From contig CAZHUO010000007.1 of assembly GCA_964535715.1 (NCBI GenBank), positions 1 through 50,211 on the forward strand: DNA of 50,211 nucleotides. Reading direction: 5' to 3'. Shown in pieces: positions 42,487 through 50,211 of the stretch (position 1 is its first letter; each line of letters begins with the position of its first letter). The notes under the pieces were generated by a model that was not told the DNA's origin, did no database searches, and was given only the letters and a program-made list of their open reading frames with translations. This DNA is from CAZCCC01 sp964535715. Its GTDB lineage: Bacteria; Patescibacteriota; Patescibacteriia; Buchananbacterales; UBA6539. Both the position numbers and the translations under genes were made by a program.

Positions 42487-43890
42487 CTACCCTGTCCAAT
42501 AATACGCCATAATACTAAAATCAACCAAATCTATTTTGCCATCACCGCTTAGTTTGTCTTTTTCAATAACTTTAAAAGTTTCACTTATTGGCCTTTTATA
42601 CCAATAAGCGGCTATTGAAAAATCAACCAAATTAACCCGGCAATCGCTATTAACATCGCCTTTAAGCGGGCATTTTTGCGGCTCTTTAACATCAATATTT
42701 TTTGTTCCGACATTGAAAGATACGGCTGTGCCAAATGAGCTGATTTGATCATTTAAAGCCGCTTTTGATTTTGTCAAATGCTGGCCGATTTCTAATGGCG
42801 CAGTATCAAAATTATAAAGATAGGCGCCGATATTATCCGAATCTGTATTGACAAAAAATTCCTGTTCTGAATTGACCGCAATGGTAATATTTGCCTGCGG
42901 CACACTTTGGCCGAAAATTACAATATTACCCCCTTTTTTTACCTCGCTTTTATCAACATAAATTGTCGGGGCAATAAAAATTCCGCCGATATTAACAGTC
43001 ACACCCATAGATACATAAGTTGAAAATGTAAACATGGAAGAGCGCACTCCCTTACTGTCCTCGCCGTAAACTGCAAAACTATAAGTTCCGCTGCTCAAAC
43101 CACTTACCGTAACGGTAAAATTAGCATCAGATCCCGCAATAGTTGTAGCTACCAGCTGTCCGTCTTTTAAAACATTAACCTTGCTTAATGGATAAGCTCT
43201 GCCGGATAAAATCACTGCCCCGCCGGTTTGGGTTTGACCGCTACCGCCGCCTCCGCCGCCACCTCCTCCGCAAACCCCGCAATCAGCAGGACATGTAGCA
43301 CAAGTTTCGGTTCCATTACAGGTGCCATTACCACAAACAGCAGCTGTTGTTCCAACGGGTGTTGATGAAATTTCACCCGAAGCGGCTAAAACTAAACTGC
43401 CGGCATAGGCTTTTACTTTAAAATAATAAGTTATGCCGTTAGTTAGGCCAGTTTTAGTGTAGCTGGTGATATTGCCAACCGAAGTATATGTAAAAGTTCC
43501 GCCAGATGTTGTTGACATGCCTAACTGATAATCTGTAATATTAGCCAGTGTTGCCAAAGACGCAGTCCAGCTTAAAATCACTTGGCCATTACCGGCCGTA
43601 GCACTTATCACCGGTGAAGAAGCTTCGGGATAATATAAAAAACCACTTCTTTCAATATAAGTGGCGCTGGTTGATTCGCCAATTGTTGTTTGGCCGGTGC
43701 TTGAATAATACTCAAAGCTGGCAGATTCCGAACGGCCGCCTTCAATTGTGACTACCGGATCTCTTAAAATAAAATTGGTACTGGTATAGTCTTCGGCTTC
43801 AACTGGCGTAAATAAACCAAAAATACAAAAAAATAAAATTATCAGTCTAATTTTAAAACAAGGCTTATTTTTAATAAATTTTATTTTCAT
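42487..43890 (-). CDS. Secreted dockerin protein with FN3 domain
   Basis: 467 residues. Signal peptide (about 11-32). An FN3 domain (about 92-180: GNGQVILSWTASLATLANIT) is followed by a Cys-rich motif CGNGTCNGTETCATCPADCG and a long poly-Gly linker. Then come two beta-domains resembling those of the 592-residue cohesin protein, and a C-terminal type I dockerin with two Ca-binding repeats (GDVNSDCRVNLVDFSIAAYW and SGDGKIDLVDFSIMAYYW). The dockerin should bind a cohesin; two cohesin proteins are encoded just downstream. Confidence 0.85.
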   Translation of the reverse strand: MKIKFIKNKPCFKIRLIILFFCIFGLFTPVEAEDYTSTNFILRDPVVTIEGGRSESASFEYYSSTGQTTIGESTSATYIERSGFLYYPEASSPVISATAGNGQVILSWTASLATLANITDYQLGMSTTSGGTFTYTSVGNITSYTKTGLTNGITYYFKVKAYAGSLVLAASGEISSTPVGTTAAVCGNGTCNGTETCATCPADCGVCGGGGGGGGGSGQTQTGGAVILSGRAYPLSKVNVLKDGQLVATTIAGSDANFTVTVSGLSSGTYSFAVYGEDSKGVRSSMFTFSTYVSMGVTVNIGGIFIAPTIYVDKSEVKKGGNIVIFGQSVPQANITIAVNSEQEFFVNTDSDNIGAYLYNFDTAPLEIGQHLTKSKAALNDQISSFGTAVSFNVGTKNIDVKEPQKCPLKGDVNSDCRVNLVDFSIAAYWYKRPISETFKVIEKDKLSGDGKIDLVDFSIMAYYWTG

Positions 43891-43926
43891 TACGTTTTTT
43901 TCTTATACTAAGCGGCGCAACAGCTT

Positions 43927-43993
43927 GTCATCCTGAATTCATTTCAGGATCCAGAAAAGTCATGAGACTCTGAAATGAGTTCAGAGTGACAAA
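43927..43993. repeat. Dispersed repeat copy
   Basis: TGTCATCCTGAATTCATTTC...GAGACTCTGAAATGAGTTCA is related to the block at 22555-22600 and 24068-24115. Inverted TCATCCTGAA/TTCAGGAT arms. It lies in the gap before the dockerin gene; otherwise 43891-44067 holds no gene. Confidence 0.6.
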
Positions 43994-44067
43994 TCTAGAA
44001 AAACATACTTGTCAACAGCGATAGGGATCTTGACCTATTAGACTGGGAATTTAGATTTCAGCTACTA

Positions 44068-44520
44068 TTATGGATTAACCGGTTCATTTTGATCTTGCAT
44101 AATATCAACCGCCTGGCCATTAGCCGTACCTTGGGCTTGTGGACTTCCAATGTTTAACGGTGCGACTTCAAGAATTTTTTTTGCCACCGGATCATACAAA
44201 ATCGCTTTAGCAGCATTCGGATAAATCAATACCCTGTCCCCGACTTTTGCTTTGGCAAAAAATAATTGACCTTTCAATTTTTCCGGATCGGCTACTGTGG
44301 CAATTACCGGCTTTTCATCCTCCGGCAAAACTATAAGCTTACCAACTTCGTCAATTATTGCCAAAGCTTCATTTTCTGATACTTTTTGTGGATCGTTTTG
44401 TTTAGCCACATTCAAGCTATTTTTTGCTTCATTCATCTGGACATAAAAGCCAAAAGCAATTACACCCATTACTAAAAAAAGGACAATTAAAACTCCTATA
44501 ATAATTTTTTCATTAGTCAT
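44068..44520 (-). CDS. Membrane-anchored hypothetical protein
   Basis: 150 residues. One N-terminal helix (6-28), a short coil, then a compact domain with VGKLIVLPEDEKPVIATVAD and VGDRVLIYPNAAKAILYDPV, which look beta-rich. Similar small anchored proteins recur next to large surface proteins in CPR, to my recollection, but no function is known. It lies 24 bases downstream of the giant repetitive gene. Confidence 0.6.
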   Translation of the reverse strand: MTNEKIIIGVLIVLFLVMGVIAFGFYVQMNEAKNSLNVAKQNDPQKVSENEALAIIDEVGKLIVLPEDEKPVIATVADPEKLKGQLFFAKAKVGDRVLIYPNAAKAILYDPVAKKILEVAPLNIGSPQAQGTANGQAVDIMQDQNEPVNP

Positions 44521-44544
44521 AAATTTTTATTATTTATATAATTT

Positions 44545-47500
44545 TTATATTGGCGTTTCTGATTCAGTCGAATCTTCAACCACCGGCTCTTCTGCAGGAA
44601 TTTCAACCACCGGCTCTTCTGCAGGAATTTCAACCACCGGCTCTGGTTGTGGCACTGGTTCAATAATCGGTGTCTCTGCTTGCGCTTCCGTCTCAATTAA
44701 CGGCGCTTCTGATTCTAATTTTGGCTCAACTGACACCTCCGGCTCAATTACATTTTCGCTGTTAATGATCTGATTTTCGGAAATTATAATTTTAGGATTT
44801 TTTATTGCCAAGGCAACCCAGCTGAAATTCAAATCTTGTTCAGCCGGCTTATTTAATAATATCGTAAAACCTTTAACATTTTTCTTGGTCACTAAATATT
44901 GAATATTGCTTGCAAAAATCGCTTCGCTGATATCGGGTGTAGTGGTATTTTCTTCCAAAGTTAAAGAGATATTAACTACAGGCTGTTCTAAGTATTCTTG
45001 TTCAAAAATAACTTCGCCTGATATTTGGCCTTGTTTAATAACCACGAAGCCACCGGTATCAGCATTAAAATAAGGCCGTCCTATAAATTCAGTATCTGAC
45101 ATCAGAACCAATAAATCATTCATTCCACTAATGCTGTCTACTTGCAGACCGCCGCTTAAAATTGTAAGGCCGGAAACTTCTAAGCCATCTTCTTGGCTTA
45201 ATAATTCGTCCAAATTCAAAGATACTTCACTTTCCAAAGCGGCAATCCTAAAATCTAGCTGGCTGGTTGTTGTGGCAAAATTTGAAATCTGTTTTATTAA
45301 TAAATCTAGGACAGGAGCTTCAATTTCGCCGGCAACAATTTTTAGGGCTTCAACTTCATTCAAGGTTGTTTTGCCTTGAATATTAAGCCCTTGAGCAAGC
45401 ATATTTAATATAGCTTGAGGAGTAGATGAGGCAATTACTGATTCCGCTGCAGAAATCCTTTGTCTGATGTTTTCAAAATTGGATTTAAGTTCTGATATGC
45501 TAAGGGAATTTTCTTTTATGGCATTTGTCAGTAATTCAACATTAAGGTCAATTTTTGCCGAAAGCAAGGTAGTCTCCGGCCTGATCAATTCAAAGACTTC
45601 ATCATCCAAATTCAAATTATCAATTGCCGAAGAAACCAGCAGATTTACCTCGTCTTCTATTTCCATCTCAGCCACCCTTTCGGTAATTTGCTGTTCCACT
45701 TCTTCAACTGTAATACTCTTATTACGGCGCGAAATCATCACTTGAATAATCCCGGTTCCTGAATTTAGGTCTTCCAAGGCAACACCAACGGTAGAATCAC
45801 CCGGGTTGGCTTTCATAGCGTAGCCAGGAATTGAAGCCGAAGTTAAGCTGTCCCCTGGCCTGATTTCACCATTCTCTGCACTGGCTTTGGTTGGAATTTG
45901 GCCAAGCATTGCCACTATCGCATAATCGGGGTTTTCTTTGTATTCTTTTTGGGAATTCCCCAAAATCGCAGGATTAGTGGAGATAATACCCATCACATTA
46001 GAGTCAGATTCACGGTCGCATCTTTTAACAGAATTTTCTTTCGTAATATCTACACAAACGACTTCGCCAGCTTTCAAATTATTACTGCTGGCATAAAAAT
46101 ATTCTGCATAGTCTGCTGCAATAGCAACCAATGATCCATTCATGTAAATATTATTGTCAAAATAATAAGTAACACTATTATCAATAGAATCTTCAAAGCG
46201 AAGCTGTTGAGTAGTAGTTGCAAAAGTAATTTCTGCTACATTAAGCGTATCCGCAACATCCAAGGACGTTAATCTTATTGTTGGCGTATCGTCGCCAGCA
46301 TTGTCATTTTCAATAACAATTAAATCGCCAACCAGAGCACTGGCGCCATCAGTTACTGCTCCTCCAGTTGAACCATATGGATTAATTGTCGGAAGTGTTC
46401 CTAAAACACCTAAATTATAATCCTGAAATTGAAAATACCTGGTTGATAAATTTCCTACATAAGAGTCAAACGGTGCAGACAAAGTGCCTGTTGTCGTGGC
46501 ATTGCCTAAAACATATAAATTTCCACTTAAAATTTCGTCGCCCATAACAGCCAGCTCATAACCGTCCCAAGGAGTAGACGTAGAAATACCCAGCTGACCT
46601 GACATATACCAGTCCTCATTGCTAGTATCATATATACCATAAGTCTTTCCTCTTGCATGACCTTCAATATTATTCAAATATATTCCATAAGTATTCAGCG
46701 TCCCATTTGTTATGCTCGCACCGTCACTGGATACTGTTTCTAAATATATGCCCATATTATTAGCATTGATTGTTCCGGCAATTTCAGACATTGTGTTAAC
46801 ACTATCTATATGAAAATTATAATCATTAGCCGTTAAAACATGTCCGGTAGAATTGTACTCTATATAATCCCTAAATATGCTTGATTGGGTGTAATTGGCA
46901 ACAATTAAATCTTGCGAACCCGAATAAGTTGATGAGTTTGTTGTCCAGTTTCTTTGGCTATAATTGGTTTCATTATTATTAAGGCCATATCCGCTGATTT
47001 CTCCATCTCTTGCAAGTTCATTACCGAAAACTTTATGCACTAAATCAACATTTGCAGTTCCGTCATAATCAGTATTTACATGGACTGAATTATGCATTGC
47101 GCCAAATGTAGAATCTTGATTTATGATTGAATCAACTGTCAGATTTCCATCATACATTGTAATTATTCCGTCATTTTCTGTAGTATAACCAACACTTAAA
47201 TTTCTCTTAACTGACACATCACCATAAAAATCAAAATTTGCATCATATTGAGGAACAAAAGTTAAATCGGATGATATAAATGACGTTGTTGTATTTACGG
47301 GATTGTAAAGCATAAATAAGTACTTTCCGGTTTCATCATCAATATTATTCATTGTAAAAATTGTCGGATTTAATAAATCTTCTTCATCTAAACCAGAATT
47401 CGATAAAATAAGTGACCCACCGGTTACATTCAAATTACCACTAGTAGAAGCATTGCCTAAAACTGACAAATCCCCGCCAATATATTGAGAATTGGTTGTA

Positions 47501-50211
47501 GTGGCATTGCCGTAAACGAATAAATTATTAAAGTTAGCCGTAGTTGAAGCGTTAAGCACTGTAACCCTCAGGTCAGTTACCGCAGTCAGGCCACTTAAAG
47601 TGGAGCCGGTATATACGATTAATGTGTCAGCATTGGTAGTTGTTGCATTTAGAACTGAGATCCTGTTTTGAGTATCCAGAAGATTTAGTACGGTTGAGGT
47701 GGCTGGTCTGCTTAACAGGCTATCCCAACTGAAGTTTGAAGTTAGAAGATAATTACTTGGAGTAAAGCCATTCAGAGTTGTAGTTGCATTGTAGTTTCTG
47801 GCCCAGTTTGTATCATAGGCAGTCCATGTTGATGTGGTGTTCCAGAAGTTTTGCTGGGCAGATGTTATTCCTGCTCCGGAGACCAGGCCGTCAAATACAG
47901 AAGTACCGCCAATATGTAAATTACCCTGGGTTAAAATTCCTCCAGTCGTAGAAGCATAACCTCCAATAAATAATGAATCAGTTGTTGAGGCTGAACCAAT
48001 CAGAGTTGTCGTGGCATTCAAATGGCTAATCCGGTAATCAGAATCAAGAAGAGAAAGTATGGTTGAAGTAGCGGCTCGGTTAGTCAGATTATCCCAGTCT
48101 AAATAATAGGAACCTTGCTGGCTGTCTAACAAGTCGGCATTTAAGTTAGTCACCAGTCCGGTATCATCGGTAGTAAAATCTGTATAGATATGCAAAGTGC
48201 CAACTTTAGTGGTTGTAGCGTTTAAAGTGGCTATCCGATAATCGGAGTCTAACAGGCTCAGGATGGTTGACGTGGCTGGCTTGGATAATAGGTTATCCCA
48301 GCTAACCGCGCCGGTTAAATCAGACCAGTTGTTGATGTATACCCCGTTTAAGCCGGCGGTAGTTCCTAAGTATGAAGAAACGGTTGAAGTTGAATAATCA
48401 GCCAAAGTAGTTGAAGCATTAAGCGTGGAAAATGTTTGTGCTAATGTAAATATATTTTCAACGCCAGTTCCGGCAAATCCGGTATGACCGGCATTGGTGA
48501 AATCTAAACCGGTTAAAACATTGTGGGCTGTTGCAACATAAGTTCCAGAAGGCAAATTAGAAACCGAACGATAATCAGTTGTGCTTAAAGTATTAGCGGC
48601 ATTATTCCTAACAATTATTCGATAAAGCAATTTCATTTCCTTTGAAGGCAGGTTGCCAAGGTATAAAGTATCGTAAGTTGCATTGTTTTGAGCATTAGTT
48701 AATGTGGTATCTTGCCTATTGCCCATAATGGAATAAATAAAAGTATTTGGATCATTTGTGCCAAATATCCAATATGCAACATAATTGTTGGCTGTTGCGG
48801 CTGTCTTTGTGCCATTATTATCATAACAAAGTTGCGATGCCCCGCAGGTTTTGTCATAAAAAGTAATCCCAGGAGCAGTTTGGGTATATGTGCTTGCTGG
48901 ACCGCTTAAATAAAGAATTCTGGCGGAAGTAGTAGCACCGCTAATTGAATTTAAAATATCCTCATCATAATAACTGCCAGCGGTAATTGAAAAAGTATTA
49001 CCACTATAAAAAGTTCCAGTTAAGCCGGTATTAAACCTTGAACCGACGGTATTGTGAAGAAAAGAATGAGTCTGGCCGTCCATTATTAAACCATGACGTT
49101 CTTCGCCGAGCAAGCCGGTAGTGCCATCCCAATGAATAGTCGCAATTTGGATTGTACCATCAGCTAAATTCCAGGCGGCAGTGCTTTCAGTTAAAGCCAA
49201 GGAATCTTTATCATAATAAACAAAATGAACGCCGTTGGTATCGGCTATTTGAACGGATTCGGTATTTTTTATATATTCTTTGCCTTTACTATAAACCTTG
49301 AAATTTGTCCCGGAAATAGTAAAATTGCGATTTGAATTATTAAAAGAAATCGAAGAATCAGTTCGGTTTGGAAAACCGGTCTGCTCTTTTGTATTTGTAA
49401 AAAAATTATTTAATTCAGTATATGTTGAATTCCACTGATCAGAGTTTCCGCCCAAAGCGGCTAGGTGGCCGGTTGTAGTGGCGTTTCCATAGACTTGAAG
49501 AGTGTCTACGTTAGTTGTCGTGGCATTTAAAACAGATATTCTTTGATCTGAATCAAGCAAGCTTAAAACTGTAGAGGTGGCTGCTTTGTTAGTTAGAAGA
49601 TCCCAGTCGTGATAGCCTTGTGCTGAATGATCGCCCCAATCATAGGCGGTATTCCAATTTGTTTGATTATTAGTAAAGCCATTTAAAGTAGTAGTTGCAT
49701 TGTATGAACTGGCAAATTGAGTACCAAAGTCAGCAATAGCCAAATAGTTGCCCGGAGTAAAGCCATTAAGCGTTGTAGTGGCATTGTAGTTTCTGGCCCA
49801 GTTAGTATCATAGGCAGTCCAAGTAGATGTGGTGTTCCAGAAGTTTTGTTCTGAACTGGTTGCCCAGTACCAATTAAGGTTGGTGTAATCCAAAGCTGAA
49901 GCTGAGGTCAGATATCCTTCAATTGAATGATCGCCCCAGCCAAAAGCAGTGTTCCATTGATCAGAGTTTCCACCCAAAGCGGCTAGGTGGCCGGTTGTAG
50001 TGGCATTGCCATAGGCAAAGATATCTTCAAAATTAGCAGTAGTTGAAGCGTTTAGAGTTGCTACTCTTAAATCGGAAATATTGGAAAGTCCATTAAAATT
50101 TAAAGCTTCATATACATTCAATGTTCCAATATTTGTAGTTGAGGCGTTTAATACTGGGATTCGGTAATCAGAATCTAACAGACTTAGAATAGTTGAAGTG
50201 GCTGCTTTGTT
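44545..50211 (-). CDS. Giant repetitive secreted protein (5' end beyond window)
   Basis: At least ~1,888 codons; the frame is open to the right edge, so the start is missing. The N-terminal ~900 residues are imperfect repeats built on LDSDYRIxxLNATTT, GNATTTGHLAALGGNSDQWN and WDNLTNKAATSTxLSLLDSD, plus phage-tail-like WNTAYDWGDHSAQGY. A middle section with DYAEYFYASSNNLKAGEVVC resembles the end of tail-fibre or S74-like proteins. Coiled coils follow, then a beta domain and a tail with tandem VVEIPAEEP repeats. It is probably a long surface fibre or adhesin. Thr/Asn-rich sequence is typical for CPR surface proteins. Confidence 0.75.
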   Translation of the reverse strand, partial: NKAATSTILSLLDSDYRIPVLNASTTNIGTLNVYEALNFNGLSNISDLRVATLNASTTANFEDIFAYGNATTTGHLAALGGNSDQWNTAFGWGDHSIEGYLTSASALDYTNLNWYWATSSEQNFWNTTSTWTAYDTNWARNYNATTTLNGFTPGNYLAIADFGTQFASSYNATTTLNGFTNNQTNWNTAYDWGDHSAQGYHDWDLLTNKAATSTVLSLLDSDQRISVLNATTTNVDTLQVYGNATTTGHLAALGGNSDQWNSTYTELNNFFTNTKEQTGFPNRTDSSISFNNSNRNFTISGTNFKVYSKGKEYIKNTESVQIADTNGVHFVYYDKDSLALTESTAAWNLADGTIQIATIHWDGTTGLLGEERHGLIMDGQTHSFLHNTVGSRFNTGLTGTFYSGNTFSITAGSYYDEDILNSISGATTSARILYLSGPASTYTQTAPGITFYDKTCGASQLCYDNNGTKTAATANNYVAYWIFGTNDPNTFIYSIMGNRQDTTLTNAQNNATYDTLYLGNLPSKEMKLLYRIIVRNNAANTLSTTDYRSVSNLPSGTYVATAHNVLTGLDFTNAGHTGFAGTGVENIFTLAQTFSTLNASTTLADYSTSTVSSYLGTTAGLNGVYINNWSDLTGAVSWDNLLSKPATSTILSLLDSDYRIATLNATTTKVGTLHIYTDFTTDDTGLVTNLNADLLDSQQGSYYLDWDNLTNRAATSTILSLLDSDYRISHLNATTTLIGSASTTDSLFIGGYASTTGGILTQGNLHIGGTSVFDGLVSGAGITSAQQNFWNTTSTWTAYDTNWARNYNATTTLNGFTPSNYLLTSNFSWDSLLSRPATSTVLNLLDTQNRISVLNATTTNADTLIVYTGSTLSGLTAVTDLRVTVLNASTTANFNNLFVYGNATTTNSQYIGGDLSVLGNASTSGNLNVTGGSLILSNSGLDEEDLLNPTIFTMNNIDDETGKYLFMLYNPVNTTTSFISSDLTFVPQYDANFDFYGDVSVKRNLSVGYTTENDGIITMYDGNLTVDSIINQDSTFGAMHNSVHVNTDYDGTANVDLVHKVFGNELARDGEISGYGLNNNETNYSQRNWTTNSSTYSGSQDLIVANYTQSSIFRDYIEYNSTGHVLTANDYNFHIDSVNTMSEIAGTINANNMGIYLETVSSDGASITNGTLNTYGIYLNNIEGHARGKTYGIYDTSNEDWYMSGQLGISTSTPWDGYELAVMGDEILSGNLYVLGNATTTGTLSAPFDSYVGNLSTRYFQFQDYNLGVLGTLPTINPYGSTGGAVTDGASALVGDLIVIENDNAGDDTPTIRLTSLDVADTLNVAEITFATTTQQLRFEDSIDNSVTYYFDNNIYMNGSLVAIAADYAEYFYASSNNLKAGEVVCVDITKENSVKRCDRESDSNVMGIISTNPAILGNSQKEYKENPDYAIVAMLGQIPTKASAENGEIRPGDSLTSASIPGYAMKANPGDSTVGVALEDLNSGTGIIQVMISRRNKSITVEEVEQQITERVAEMEIEDEVNLLVSSAIDNLNLDDEVFELIRPETTLLSAKIDLNVELLTNAIKENSLSISELKSNFENIRQRISAAESVIASSTPQAILNMLAQGLNIQGKTTLNEVEALKIVAGEIEAPVLDLLIKQISNFATTTSQLDFRIAALESEVSLNLDELLSQEDGLEVSGLTILSGGLQVDSISGMNDLLVLMSDTEFIGRPYFNADTGGFVVIKQGQISGEVIFEQEYLEQPVVNISLTLEENTTTPDISEAIFASNIQYLVTKKNVKGFTILLNKPAEQDLNFSWVALAIKNPKIIISENQIINSENVIEPEVSVEPKLESEAPLIETEAQAETPIIEPVPQPEPVVEIPAEEPVVEIPAEEPVVEDSTESETPI

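Overview
The window is AT-rich and gene-dense, and almost every gene lies on the minus strand. The gene content points to a small-genome Candidatus Patescibacteria (CPR) member, probably Parcubacteria-like. It has a short YbaB, a DUF5661 protein, an L25/Ctc protein, DUF3048, cohesin and dockerin surface proteins, a giant repetitive secreted protein with Asn/Thr repeats, dispersed REP-like palindromes, and no visible amino-acid or cofactor biosynthesis. TGA acts as a stop codon, so this is not an SR1/Gracilibacteria code. The taxon is inferred from gene content only.

Layout from the left. 1-970: three small membrane proteins. 1039-5343: a nucleic-acid enzyme cluster (unknown Cys-motif protein, PD-(D/E)XK nuclease, ExoX-like DEDDh exonuclease, HD phosphohydrolase, Pif1-like helicase). 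5449-5600: a probable unannotated structured RNA with a pseudoknot and a strong terminator. 5627-8596: a secreted repeat protein and a transglycosylase-like protein. 8713-9340: a compact plus-strand operon of three unrecognised 47-57 residue proteins with its own consensus promoter, strong Shine-Dalgarno sites and a terminator. 9403-10119: a membrane-anchored nuclease. 10145-10680: a decayed DUF362 gene.

10815-17330 is an operon transcribed leftward. It encodes a MotA/TolQ/ExbB-like channel with a long coiled-coil tail, a MotB-like single-pass protein, a 753-residue secreted helical protein and a secreted GH17-like glycosidase. Two promoters, a 16-bp palindrome and a possible leader peptide precede it. 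I read it as a candidate energised envelope system coupled to an extracellular glycan enzyme. With the three-small-protein operon it is the most novel-looking content here.

17399-19540 is an SOS pair, dinB and lexA, with a LexA-type dyad filling the spacer of a consensus lexA promoter. 19690-24326 is accessory: a DUF6498-like protein, SppA, REP-like repeats, and an HTH-Fic gene with a degenerate Fic motif and three 10-bp operator-like repeats, lying inside a local duplication. 24327-29875 is a house-keeping run (DUF5661, ybaB, membrane protein, MgtA-like ATPase, class II aldolase, GlpX), the last two being the gluconeogenic C6/C3 steps. 30013-31164 is a secreted LVIVD beta-propeller and 31428-31501 is tRNA-Gln(CTG). 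31772-38427 carries dnaX, DUF3048, L25, a zinc-ribbon protein, rodA and an HlyD-type adaptor.

38717-50211 is a surface block: a lipoprotein cyclophilin, two cohesin-domain membrane proteins, a secreted dockerin/FN3 protein, a decayed S23 four-helix-bundle gene, a small anchored protein, and the 3' portion of a giant repetitive secreted protein that runs off the right edge.
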